Assembly (NCBI GenBank): GCA_025963345.1
Contig: JAOPUS010000287.1
Location: 1-11,126, forward strand
Source: Blastococcus sp.
GTDB lineage: Bacteria > Actinomycetota > Actinomycetes > Mycobacteriales > Geodermatophilaceae
Reading direction: 5' to 3'
DNA length: 11,126 bases
Shown here: positions 1-7,120 of the stretch, piece by piece
How positions within the stretch are numbered: the stretch's first letter is position 1
How the letters are laid out: each line of letters begins with the position of its first letter
The notes under the pieces: generated by a model
The model's input: only the letters and a program-made list of their open reading frames with translations
Database searches by the model: none
What the model was told of the DNA's origin: nothing
Position numbers and translations under genes: made by a program

Positions 1-902
1 CGCTCCACCGCGGCCGTGACCGCCGGGACGCCGGCGGCGCCGGCCAGCGCGTCGCCCAGGTCCTCGGTCAGTTGCTCGCGCTCCCGCCGTCCGACCGCTG
101 GGCCGGGGGCCGGGCAGTACGCAGCCAGCTCCGCGGCAGCGCCACGGACGTCGGCGGTGAGCCGGTCCGTGGCCGCCCGCCGAGCCGCGACCCGCCGGGC
201 CAGCTCCCCCCGCAGGTCGGCGACGCCGCTGCCGGTGCGGGCCGAGACCGCCAGCAGGGGCGTCGCCTCCAGCCCCTCCCGGTTCAGCAGCCCCCGCAGA
301 TCGGCGAGGCACGCCGTGGCCGCCGCGGGATCGAGGCGGTCGGTCTGGTTGAGGACGACGAGCAGCACGCCGGCGTGCGAGGCCAGCGGACGCAGGTAGC
401 GGTCGTGCACGGCGGCATCGGCGTACTTCTCCGGGTCCAGCACCCAGACCAGCACGTCGACCAGGCCGACCAGGCGATCGACCTCCAGCCGGTGCTCGAG
501 CCGGACGCTGTCGTGGTCGGGCAGGTCGAGCAGGACCAGTCCGTCCAGCGCGGGTTCCGGGGCGTGCCGGTGCCGGCGGGGCACCTCGAGCCAGTCGAGC
601 AACCGGTCGGCATCCTGCTCGCCCCACGTCGTGGCGTGTGCGACACCGGTGGTGGGCCGCCGGACCCCCGGGCTGCTGACCTCGCTGCCCGACAGCGCGT
701 TGAACAGGGTGGACTTCCCGCTGCCCGTGGCTCCGGCGAGCGCGACGACGGTGGCATCGCCGAGCGCGGCCCGGGCGCCGGCCTTGGCCAGGAGCGCCCG
801 GGCCCGGCCGACCTCCGGCACCTCCAGCCGCCCCTCCGCGACCTCCACAGCCTCCCGGAGGGCCCCGAGCCGGTCCGCCAGCGGGATCCCGCGCTTGCTC
901 AT
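1..902 (-). CDS. Dynamin-like/YfjP-type GTPase, C-terminus outside the window (partial)
   Basis: The first 300 codons of a P-loop GTPase are visible; the 3' end lies beyond base 1. Motifs in order are G1 GATGSGKST (residues 57-65), a G2-like RRPTTG (81-86), G3 DLPD (126-129, with Asp where classical DxxG GTPases have Gly), G4 NQTD (185-188) and G5 SAR (220-222). This set matches the bacterial dynamin-related/YfjP GTPases that act at the membrane; any membrane segment would be in the missing part. The ATG at 902 overlaps the TGA of the preceding GTPase gene in an ATGA, so translation is probably coupled. No independent Shine-Dalgarno site is needed or obvious. Having two related GTPases side by side recalls Streptomyces DynA/DynB and mycobacterial IniA/IniC, which work as pairs. 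The GTPase call is firm from the motifs; the cellular role is inference. Confidence 0.88.
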   Translation of the reverse strand, partial: MSKRGIPLADRLGALREAVEVAEGRLEVPEVGRARALLAKAGARAALGDATVVALAGATGSGKSTLFNALSGSEVSSPGVRRPTTGVAHATTWGEQDADRLLDWLEVPRRHRHAPEPALDGLVLLDLPDHDSVRLEHRLEVDRLVGLVDVLVWVLDPEKYADAAVHDRYLRPLASHAGVLLVVLNQTDRLDPAAATACLADLRGLLNREGLEATPLLAVSARTGSGVADLRGELARRVAARRAATDRLTADVRGAAAELAAYCPAPGPAVGRREREQLTEDLGDALAGAAGVPAVTAAVE

Positions 903-2602
903 GCGGCAGCCCGGCGGGCCGCGGCCAGCTGCGCCACCGTGGCGCGGAGCTCGTCGGCGGCGCCCCGGGCCGGCGCGGCGCCGGCCACCCGGACGTCGAA
1001 GCGCTCCTGCTCGTAGAGCAGCAGGGAATCGGCGCGTGCCTCCAGGTCCTCCCGGGCGCGCGCGGCCAGGGAGCGGACCGCGGCGTCGCCGAAGACCGCC
1101 TCCAGCACCCGCTGCCCGAGCGCGGTGGTGCCCCCGGCGACGGCGATCTCGCCGCCGGTCAGGCCCCCGGTCTGGGCGAAGACGGCGACCATCACCACCG
1201 CTCCCGCCCCGTTGACCCCCCAGGAGAGGACCCGGGCTCGGGAGCGCTTGTCGGCACCCTGCGAGCGCACCAGGTCCAGGACGGCGCCCTGCCAGTCACG
1301 CACCTGCGCGGCGGCGGCCTCGGGGAAGTCCGGCGACACCTGCTCGAGTTCCCGTTCGTCGCCGGCCAGCAGGGCCGCCCCCGCGGGCAGCGACCGCCAG
1401 GCGGTCACCGTGCGCTCGGCGGCGCGGTCTGCCTCGGCGCGCAGCAACCGTTCGACGCTGTTCTCCAGGGCGCCCTGGAGGTCGTCGGCCGGCGTCGGCC
1501 GGCCGGTCACCGCGCTCACCACACGGTCCCGCAGTCGGCTCACCTGCCCCTGCAGGGCACGCATCCACTCCCCGGTGCCGACGTATTCCTGCCAGCGGGC
1601 CAGGACCTCACCGCGCAGGAGCGTGCCACTGCGGACGCCCTCGTCGACGCCGGCACGGGCCGCCTCGTAGGCGGCCCCCGCGGCATCGCGCAGAGCAGCC
1701 GCGGCGGCCTGCTGCTCCTCCACGGCCGAGGCAATGCCCGCGACCCGCTGCTCCAGGCTGTCGAGGGCGCCGGTCAGCGTCTGCCGGACGACGGCCGCGC
1801 GGGCCCCCTGGTCAGCGGCGAGGGCGTGCAGCCACGTGCGCAGCGGCTCCACCTGGTCCTCGGGGAGCCGCCCGTCGGCCAGCGGTCGCTCCTCGACGAC
1901 GTACAGCCGCGCCCCGGCCAGCCCGGCGCGGGTGAGCATCCCGGCCAGATCGGCGGCCACCTCCGCCGCCGCCTCGGGTGGGACCCGGTCGAGAACCACG
2001 GCCAGGGCGGTGCCGCGCTCCTGAGCCGTCCGGAGGAGGTCCCACGGCACGGCGTCGGCGTACCGGGCTGCCGTCGTGACGAAAACCCAGAGGTCCGCCG
2101 CTGCCAGGAGCTGCCCGGCCAGTTCCCGGTTGGACTCGACCACCGAGTCGACGTCCGGGGCGTCCAGGATGGCCAGCCCGGGGGGCAGGTCGTCGCGGAC
2201 GACGAGTTGCACGGTGCCCGGGCCGCCGGCCGAACCGGTGACGCGCGGCAGCCCGGGGAGCACGCGGTCGCCGGAGAACGCGGCCACATCGGCACGGGCG
2301 CAGACGAGCACCGGGGAGCGGGTGGTGGGCCGCAGCACACCGGCGGTGGTGACGGGGGCGCCGATCAGGCTGTTGACGAGCGTGGACTTGCCGGCTCCCG
2401 TGGACCCGCCGACGACGGACAGCAGCGGGGCGTCGAGATCGCGCAGCCGGGGGAGGAGGTAGTCGTCGATCTGGTCCGCCACGGCCCGCGCGGCGCGACG
2501 GGCACCGTCGCGCTCCGGGGTGGCCAACCCGAGCGGGGTCGTGGCCAGCCGGTCGCGCAGCGCCGTCAGGGCATCGGTCAACCGGGGCGGCGGAGAGGTC
2601 AC
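899..2602 (-). CDS. Dynamin-like GTPase with C-terminal membrane segment
   Basis: 567 residues from a GTG start. The GTPase domain carries G1 GGSTGAGKST (65-74), a threonine-containing RPTT (91-94) as G2 and G3 DAPD (147-150). The G4 position is degenerate: LDRV (204-207) instead of N/TKxD. A long Ala/Glu/Arg-rich helical region follows (about 270-450), as in the stalk of dynamin-like proteins. A hydrophobic stretch at about 459-477, perhaps continuing to 497, looks like a membrane anchor or paddle, and a short helical tail closes the protein. By family it would hydrolyse GTP and remodel or tether the inner membrane, probably with the downstream GTPase. It lies 30 bp behind the PilZ gene and overlaps the next gene by 4 bp, so the three are probably one operon. 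The sequence before the GTG (AACGGGGT) is only a weak ribosome site. Function beyond membrane GTPase is inferred. Confidence 0.88.
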   Translation of the reverse strand: MTSPPPRLTDALTALRDRLATTPLGLATPERDGARRAARAVADQIDDYLLPRLRDLDAPLLSVVGGSTGAGKSTLVNSLIGAPVTTAGVLRPTTRSPVLVCARADVAAFSGDRVLPGLPRVTGSAGGPGTVQLVVRDDLPPGLAILDAPDVDSVVESNRELAGQLLAAADLWVFVTTAARYADAVPWDLLRTAQERGTALAVVLDRVPPEAAAEVAADLAGMLTRAGLAGARLYVVEERPLADGRLPEDQVEPLRTWLHALAADQGARAAVVRQTLTGALDSLEQRVAGIASAVEEQQAAAAALRDAAGAAYEAARAGVDEGVRSGTLLRGEVLARWQEYVGTGEWMRALQGQVSRLRDRVVSAVTGRPTPADDLQGALENSVERLLRAEADRAAERTVTAWRSLPAGAALLAGDERELEQVSPDFPEAAAAQVRDWQGAVLDLVRSQGADKRSRARVLSWGVNGAGAVVMVAVFAQTGGLTGGEIAVAGGTTALGQRVLEAVFGDAAVRSLAARAREDLEARADSLLLYEQERFDVRVAGAAPARGAADELRATVAQLAAARRAAA

Positions 2603-2632
2603 ACCCCGTTCACTGCCCCGGCAACAGCCTTG

Positions 2633-3301
2633 TTACCCCCGGAGACCGGGCGGCGCGTCGTCGGCGGCGCGGGCGCGCTCCTCACGCAATGCCTGGAAGA
2701 CGCGGCGACGGACGCGGTCCTGGTCCTTCTCCTGGATGTTGGCGAACCGGATCGACATCACCCAACGGGCACCGCGGGCCTGGGTGCGCACGACCTGGGC
2801 CTGGGTCTTGAACGGGCCGTCCTCCAGCGCGATGGTCAGGTCGAGCTTCGCACCGGCCTCCGGCGGGGCACCAAGGCCCTCGAACTCGGCGCGCAGGCCG
2901 GCCTCACTGAGGTCCACCGTCTCACCCGTGAGGTCGATCGATCCGTACCCCGCAACGACGGGCACGCTGACCCGGCCACGCACGGCCTTGCGCCGCTGGC
3001 TCGCCTCCGCCGGCCCGGTCGCGCGCATCCGCCAGCGGACGACCGCGCCCTGGTCGATCTCGGTGACCTCGGCGGGCAACGTCCGCTGGGCGTCGTCGGC
3101 CTTCCAGAACAGCTCCACGGCGTCACCGACCTTGACGACGACCTGCTCGACGAACTCGCCCACCGAGGGGCGGACGGCGATGAAACCCTCGTGGACGACC
3201 TCCACGCGCGAGCTCACCGAGATGCCGCGCCCGGTGAGCGTGACCTCGGCCTCGGTCTGCTCTTCCGGGTGATCCAGCCCGGGAACGGGAACGCTGGTCA
3301 T
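2633..3301 (-). CDS. PilZ-domain c-di-GMP receptor (YcgR-like)
   Basis: 222 residues. The N-terminal half (about 15-95) looks like the beta-rich flagellar-brake/YcgR-N type domain. The C-terminal half is PilZ: the RxxxR motif is R104-KAV-R108 inside RRKAVR, and the DxSxxG motif is DLSEAG (130-135). These are the two c-di-GMP binding signatures, and both are intact. A charged helix (190-213) ends the protein. The start at 3301 was chosen over an in-frame extension to 3448 because a good ribosome site, GGAGAGG (3312-3306), sits 4 bases before this ATG and the extra residues look non-coding. It is the first gene of a probable operon with two dynamin-like GTPases. By family it would change conformation on c-di-GMP binding and act on a protein partner. 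In flagellated bacteria YcgR acts on the motor; here the adjacent GTPases are the obvious candidates, but that is inference. Confidence 0.9.
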   Translation of the reverse strand: MTSVPVPGLDHPEEQTEAEVTLTGRGISVSSRVEVVHEGFIAVRPSVGEFVEQVVVKVGDAVELFWKADDAQRTLPAEVTEIDQGAVVRWRMRATGPAEASQRRKAVRGRVSVPVVAGYGSIDLTGETVDLSEAGLRAEFEGLGAPPEAGAKLDLTIALEDGPFKTQAQVVRTQARGARWVMSIRFANIQEKDQDRVRRRVFQALREERARAADDAPPGLRG

Positions 3302-3305
3302 TCGT

Positions 3306-3312
3306 CCTCTCC
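3306..3312 (-). promoter_or_regulatory. Ribosome binding site of the PilZ gene
   Basis: GGAGAGG on the minus strand, ending 4 bases before the ATG at 3301. It settles the start codon, since the longer open frame has no comparable site. Confidence 0.75.
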
Positions 3313-3371
3313 GATCTGTACCGCGGTGCGCGCGGGTCCGATGTGCCCGGACCCCGACCCCGCGGTGGGGA

Positions 3372-3400
3372 ACGCTATCCGCCGGGCCCACGCCCGACCA
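3372..3400 (-). promoter_or_regulatory. Possible sigma-70-type promoter for the PilZ/GTPase operon
   Basis: On the minus strand, TGGTCG (3400-3395) and TAGCGT (3377-3372) are separated by 17 bases. The second fits the actinobacterial TANNNT -10 pattern; the first matches TTGACA at only 3 of 6 positions. A transcript from here would have a leader of about 60 bases before the PilZ ATG. The call rests on pattern and spacing alone, and chance matches are easy in this much sequence. Confidence 0.25.
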
Positions 3401-3504
3401 CGCCGCCCACCGATGACGCGCCGCGCAGGCTCGGCTCTCGCGCCTCACCCGTCATGGGTCATCGGCTGAGCACGGCCAGTGAGGAAGCGCAGAGAACGCC
3501 GTTC

Positions 3505-3519
3505 CACCCGAACGGGGTG
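3505..3519. repeat. Short inverted repeat upstream of the hydrolase gene
   Basis: CACCC and GGGTG arms separated by GAACG, 77 bases before the hydrolase ATG. It could be a regulator site or an RNA hairpin in the leader. The rest of the gap between the divergent PilZ and hydrolase genes (3302-3595) shows the PilZ signals, the hydrolase ribosome site and no further gene. Confidence 0.3.
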
Positions 3520-3583
3520 TGTCCACCGGGCCGTCCCGGCGGGTTCCGGTGCGCGACAGTGCGTCGCGTCGCATTCCACCGAC

Positions 3584-3589
3584 GAGGAG
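3584..3589 (+). promoter_or_regulatory. Ribosome binding site of the hydrolase gene
   Basis: GAGGAG, 6 bases before the ATG at 3596. It supports this start over the in-frame extension back to 3479. Confidence 0.75.
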
Positions 3590-3595
3590 TTCCTG

Positions 3596-4423
3596 ATGCC
3601 CGGTGAGCGCGTGCCCGTCGTCTTCATCCACGGACTGTGGCTGCACTCCACCAGCTGGGACCCCTGGGCGGAGCTGTTCCGGGCGGCCGGGTACGACCCG
3701 CTGACCCCCGAATGGCCGGGCGTGCCCGACACCGTCGCCGAGGCCCGGGAGCACCCGGAGAGCCAGGCCGGGATCGGCATCGACCAGGTGATCGAGCACT
3801 TCGCCGGGATCGTCCAGAGCCTTCCGGAGCCGCCGGTGCTCGTCGGACACTCCTTCGGTGGCCTCGTCGTGCAGGCCCTCCTGGACCGGGGGCTCGGCCG
3901 CGCCGGGGTGGCGATCGACCCCGCGCCGATCCGTGGCGTGCTCCGGTTGCCGGCCGCGCAGTTGCGCTCGGCGCTGCCGGTGCTGGGCAACCCCGCGAAC
4001 CGCAAGCGGGCGGTCAGCCTGACGCCGGAGCAGTTCCAGGCCAGCTTCGGCAACGCGCTGCCGGCGGAGGAGTCCGGGGAGCTGCACGAGCGGTGGACGA
4101 TCCCCGCCCCGGGGCGCCCGTTGTTCCAGGCCGCTCTGGCGAACATGACGCCGCGTGGCCGGTCGGCGACCGCCGTCGACACCCGGACGGCGGAGCGCGG
4201 GCCGCTGCTGATCATCTCGGGTGGTGCCGACCGCACGGTCCCCGACAGCGTCAGCAAGGCCACGTTCAAGCTCTACGGCGGATCGGCCGCCGTCACCGAG
4301 TTCCGGCAGTTCCCCGACCGGGGACACTCGCTGACCGTGGACTCCGGCTGGTCCGAGGTGGCCCAGGCGGCGCTGGACTGGCTGACGAAGCAGGGGATCC
4401 CGAGGCAGACTCCGGCCCCATGA
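3596..4423 (+). CDS. Alpha/beta hydrolase
   Basis: 275 residues, a normal length for a single-domain alpha/beta hydrolase with a small lid. HGLW (12-15) after the first strand forms the oxyanion-hole region. The nucleophile elbow is GHSFGG with Ser86. GGAD supplies the likely acid Asp212, and DRGH supplies His244, completing the catalytic triad. There is no signal peptide, so it is probably cytoplasmic. The substrate cannot be read from the sequence; esters or lactones are possible, and the HGLWLHSTSW start is common in unannotated actinobacterial hydrolases. A GAGGAG ribosome site fixes the ATG at 3596. The stop codon overlaps the next gene's ATG (ATGA), so the two are probably co-transcribed and translationally coupled. 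The gene is divergent from the PilZ operon. Confidence 0.9.
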   Translation: MPGERVPVVFIHGLWLHSTSWDPWAELFRAAGYDPLTPEWPGVPDTVAEAREHPESQAGIGIDQVIEHFAGIVQSLPEPPVLVGHSFGGLVVQALLDRGLGRAGVAIDPAPIRGVLRLPAAQLRSALPVLGNPANRKRAVSLTPEQFQASFGNALPAEESGELHERWTIPAPGRPLFQAALANMTPRGRSATAVDTRTAERGPLLIISGGADRTVPDSVSKATFKLYGGSAAVTEFRQFPDRGHSLTVDSGWSEVAQAALDWLTKQGIPRQTPAP

Positions 4424-4866
4424 GGTTTCGCACGATCGTCGAACTGGGCGGGAAGACCGCCACGGGGCTCCCGGTGCCGGCTGAGGTGGTCGCGGGTCTG
4501 GGCGCGGGGAAGCGGCCGGCTGTCCGGGTCACCGTCGGCCCGCACACCTACCGCAGCACGATCGCCCCGCGCGGCGGGGTCTTCATGCTGCCGCTGAGCG
4601 CGGAGAACCGCGCCGGGGCGGGGGTGGCGGCCGGCGACGAGGTCGAGGTGGCCGTCGAACTGGACGACGAGCCCCGGGAGGTGACCGTCCCGGGCGATCT
4701 GGCCGCGGCGCTGGCGGCCGACCACGCGGCGCGGGCGGAGTTCGAGGGGCTGCCGTACAGCCATCAGCTGCGGCACGTGCTGGCGATCGAGGGCGCGAAG
4801 GCGGCCGAGACCCGGCAGCGGCGGGTGCAGAAGGCGGTCGAGATGCTCCGCGGGGGGCGCCGTTAG
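4420..4866 (+). CDS. DUF1905 / YdeI-OmdA domain protein
   Basis: 148 residues in two parts. Residues 1-85 form a small beta-rich domain of the DUF1905 type (FRTIVELGGKTATGLPVP near the start, then a GDEVEVAVELDDEP strand-turn region). Residues about 92-148 match the YdeI/OmpD-associated (OmdA) C-terminal helical domain, with the typical L-A-F-E-x-LPYSHQ and KAAETRQRR segments. Such proteins are linked by annotation to bacteriocin protection or envelope stress, but the molecular activity is unknown, so no function is asserted. The ATG lies inside the hydrolase's stop (ATGA overlap), pointing to coupled translation. Its TAG stop overlaps the stop of the convergent GGDEF gene at 4863-4866. Family call is by recognition of domain pattern; role is unknown. 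Confidence 0.8.
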   Translation: MRFRTIVELGGKTATGLPVPAEVVAGLGAGKRPAVRVTVGPHTYRSTIAPRGGVFMLPLSAENRAGAGVAAGDEVEVAVELDDEPREVTVPGDLAAALAADHAARAEFEGLPYSHQLRHVLAIEGAKAAETRQRRVQKAVEMLRGGRR

Positions 4867-6146
4867 CGGGGCAGCGGGATCGGGGCCGGGTCGCGGCGAG
4901 GGGCGCCGACCGCGTTCCGGGTGATCTTGGCGCGGTAGAGCTGCTCGTCGGCCCGCGACATGAGCTCCAGCGGGTAGGCCTGGTCGCCGCCGGCGGAGGC
5001 GACACCCAGCGACAGGTTGATCTCCCCCCGGTCGAAGCCCGCGGGTACCAGCTCGGCCGCCTCGCAGCGGAGGCGTTCGGCCAGCTCGACGGCGCGGTCC
5101 AGGTCCGATCCGGGCATCAGGACGGCGAGTTCGTCGCCGCCCAGCCGTGCGACCAGGTCACCCGCGCGGACGCGGCGGGACAGCAGCCCGGCCACCTGGC
5201 GGAGCGCCTCGTCGCCGCCCGGATGGCCGTGGCGGTCGTTGATGCGCTTGAAGTGATCGATGTCGAGGAGCACGACGCCGACGACGGTGTTCCGCTGGCG
5301 GGCCTCGGTGCAGGCGCTGACCAGCTCGGCGTCCCAGCGCCGGCGGTTGGCCAGGCCGGTGAGCGGGTCCTCGTGGCTGAGCCGCTCCAGCTGGGTCAGC
5401 AGCACACCGGTCCGCTGCTGCTCGCGTTCCAGCCGGACGCGGGTCAGCAGTTCGCGGTTGTTGAGCGCGTAACGACGGAGGTGGGCCAGCACCGCGATGA
5501 TCGAGGCCGTCCCGAGGTAGACGGTGACCGCCACGAGGTCCTCCGCCGTCAGCCGGCCGGGGTACAGGAGCATCGAGACGCCCAGCGCCGCCCAGGAGAC
5601 ACCGACGAGGGCGGCGGTCCACCGCGGGCGGGCCACGAGGATGCAGCCGCTGCCGTAGATGGCCAGGGTGAAGCCGAGCAGGTGGTACTTGGGGTCGTCG
5701 GCCTGCGTGATCATCCACGCGATCTCGGCCTGGACGACGGCCAGGACGAGGAAGGCCAGACCTTCCGGATGACGGCGTCCGACAGGCAGCCACCGCAGGG
5801 CCCAGAGGGCGAGCAGCATCGGGATGTCACAGAGCAGCCGCACGAGCAGGAAGGTCCCCGCCTGCTCCGGCACGGCGATGCGGTCGACGAGTGTCCACGC
5901 GGGGAGCGCGATCACGGCCACCCAGCAGACCAGCACTCCGGCCGTGCGCGCGCGGTCGATCAACTCCTCCCGCAGGCCGGGGATGGCCTGGGCGATCTCG
6001 TGGAGGTTCGAGCGCGTGGTCAGCATGGCCGTGGCCCGCCGATCGCCGTCCGGCAGGTCGACGTCACCGACCGACGGTGCCGTTCCGGGCAGCACGTCGC
6101 CACGGCGCAGCACCGCCACCAGGCGGCGGAACGGACCAGCGATCAC
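4863..6146 (-). CDS. Membrane diguanylate cyclase (six TM + GGDEF)
   Basis: 427 residues if the GTG at 6146 is the start. About six hydrophobic segments lie near residues 66-87, 98-120, 129-146, 155-172, 176-194 and 204-223. A short helical linker leads to the GGDEF domain, which opens with HEDPLTGLANRR (from about 258). DIDHFK (295-300) provides a metal ligand and the signature is GGDEL (336-340). The inhibitory I-site RAGD (327-330) sits exactly five residues before it. Synthesis of c-di-GMP from two GTP with product feedback is therefore predicted, and the membrane part is probably a sensor of unknown ligand. Start choice: third-position GC is high from 6146 onward and falls before it. An ATG at 6026 (387 residues) is the main alternative; neither has a clear ribosome site. 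The gene lies downstream of the NYN and EAL genes but with a 138-bp gap, so it may have its own promoter. Confidence 0.88.
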   Translation of the reverse strand: MIAGPFRRLVAVLRRGDVLPGTAPSVGDVDLPDGDRRATAMLTTRSNLHEIAQAIPGLREELIDRARTAGVLVCWVAVIALPAWTLVDRIAVPEQAGTFLLVRLLCDIPMLLALWALRWLPVGRRHPEGLAFLVLAVVQAEIAWMITQADDPKYHLLGFTLAIYGSGCILVARPRWTAALVGVSWAALGVSMLLYPGRLTAEDLVAVTVYLGTASIIAVLAHLRRYALNNRELLTRVRLEREQQRTGVLLTQLERLSHEDPLTGLANRRRWDAELVSACTEARQRNTVVGVVLLDIDHFKRINDRHGHPGGDEALRQVAGLLSRRVRAGDLVARLGGDELAVLMPGSDLDRAVELAERLRCEAAELVPAGFDRGEINLSLGVASAGGDQAYPLELMSRADEQLYRAKITRNAVGAPRRDPAPIPLPR

Positions 6147-6152
6147 GTCCCC

Positions 6153-6180
6153 ATATCGGCAGGAACGGGCGCCGACCTGA
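6153..6180 (-). promoter_or_regulatory. Possible promoter giving a leaderless diguanylate cyclase mRNA
   Basis: On the minus strand, GCCGATAT (6160-6153) is followed by six bases and then the GTG at 6146, the distance expected between a -10 box and a transcription start. The box matches 7 of 8 positions of the sigma-28/WhiG -10 consensus GCCGATAA. A TCAG (6180-6177) lies 16 bases upstream, against the expected TAAA at about 15. It is equally readable as a poor sigma-70 -10 (CGATAT). Confidence 0.3.
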
Positions 6181-6254
6181 GCAGCCGTTTCGCACCCGCC
6201 CCAAGTGGGTGACCTGCCCGTATCCCGTCGACAGCGCACGTTTTCGTTCCGGCA

Positions 6255-6266
6255 CGGGCCGGCCCG
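6255..6266. repeat. 12-bp GC palindrome between the NYN and GGDEF genes
   Basis: CGGGCCGGCCCG is a perfect palindrome 19 bases past the NYN stop. A neighbouring overlapping stem, CCGGC-CCGT-GCCGG, can also form on the minus strand. No T-run follows in the direction of transcription, so a classical intrinsic terminator is not supported. It may slow or end transcription in a T-less manner, or be chance in GC-rich DNA. Confidence 0.3.
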
Positions 6267-6284
6267 GACTGCCGCCCTCCGGGC

Positions 6285-7067
6285 TCAGCGGTCCCGTCGG
6301 GCGGTGAAGCTGCTGACGAAGTCGCGCAGGCTGCGAGTGGGCCGCAGCCACGCGCCGTCCGGCGGCAGGGCGTCGAGGCGGACGCGGTCCAGCGGCTCGA
6401 CGAAGGCGCCGGGGACGTCCTCGATGTCGATGAACTCGAGCAGGTCCGAGCTGATCGCGTACCCCGCGACCTCGCTGAAGGCGACCACGGTGACGTGCGT
6501 GCCCTCGCGGACGAGCTGCTCCAGCGGCTCGGCGAAGTTACGCCCGTCGCCGGAGAAGACGACCAGCCGGCGCAGCCGGTGGCTGTGCGCCCGCACGTCG
6601 ATGTGGTCCAGCATGTCCTGGTCGATGTCGTCGTCCGACTGCGTCTTCGGCCGGGCGAACACCCCGTACCCGAATCCCCGCAGCGCCTCCACCCAGCGCT
6701 GGAGCGTGCCCGGCTGCGGCGGGATGTTGGCGAAGACGCACGCCTCGACGTCGGGTGCGTCGGGCGCCGACGGGTCGCCCGCTCCCTCGACGAACCAGGC
6801 CGCGATCGCGTCGAACCGGGGGCGCGACGCCGCGGTGGGCCGGGCGCCGATCACCGTCGACAGGGTCATGTCGATGTTCGGCGCGTCCCAGATGAGCAGG
6901 TCCAGCGCCGGACTGGTCCGCCCGTCCTCGACGGCGGACCCCGGTCCGGGCTCGGTCAGGGTCGCGAGGGCGGCGTCAAGGCTGTCGGACACGGGAGCAG
7001 TGTGCCGCGCCGCCGGGACGCCGGTGCGGGGCGGCTCCATCTGCGGCACGGCGGGCACGTCGGTCAT
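6285..7067 (-). CDS. NYN-domain protein, predicted PIN-like ribonuclease
   Basis: 260 residues from the ATG at 7067. The NYN (LabA/limkain-type, PIN-like) fold is indicated by three things: strand-one LLIWDAPNIDMTL with Asp61 and Asn64; an acidic central segment SDDDIDQDML with Asp146, 147 and 149; and FSGDGRNFAEPLEQL (171-185) with Asp174, followed by a GTHVTVVAF strand. These acidic residues would bind metal for RNA cleavage. The first 50 or so residues are Pro/Ala-rich and probably disordered. Start is uncertain: GTG at 6992 (235 residues) and ATG at 7040 are alternatives, and none has a good ribosome site. It follows the EAL gene by 53 bp on the same strand, so co-transcription is likely. 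The target RNA is unknown; a connection to c-di-GMP rests only on position. Confidence 0.82.
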   Translation of the reverse strand: MTDVPAVPQMEPPRTGVPAARHTAPVSDSLDAALATLTEPGPGSAVEDGRTSPALDLLIWDAPNIDMTLSTVIGARPTAASRPRFDAIAAWFVEGAGDPSAPDAPDVEACVFANIPPQPGTLQRWVEALRGFGYGVFARPKTQSDDDIDQDMLDHIDVRAHSHRLRRLVVFSGDGRNFAEPLEQLVREGTHVTVVAFSEVAGYAISSDLLEFIDIEDVPGAFVEPLDRVRLDALPPDGAWLRPTRSLRDFVSSFTARRDR

Positions 7068-7099
7068 CGGGCGCGGCGGGCCGGCGGGTGCGGTCGCCC

Positions 7100-7117
7100 G
7101 GCGCCCCGGGCGGCGCC
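7100..7117 (-). other. GC-rich hairpin after the EAL gene
   Basis: GGCGCC arms flank a six-base loop (7106-7111), starting three bases beyond the EAL gene's stop. There is no T-run, so it is not a convincing terminator. It could stabilise the upstream mRNA end or give partial polarity before the NYN gene. Confidence 0.25.
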
Positions 7118-7120
7118 CGA

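Noticed and set aside
3302..3448. Extension of the PilZ protein to 3448.
   Set aside because: The ATG at 3301 has a strong ribosome site, and the added residues are Arg-rich with no similarity to the PilZ N-terminal domain.
72..3469. Long open frames on the plus strand opposite the GTPase and PilZ genes (for example 72-1016 and 1826-3469).
   Set aside because: They mirror the real minus-strand genes, have Arg/Gly/Pro/Ala-rich compositions with no domain motif, and arise from the scarcity of stop codons in GC-rich DNA.
6240..6284. Intrinsic terminator after the NYN gene.
   Set aside because: The palindrome is there, but the minus strand continues with AACGAAAACG, not a T-run.
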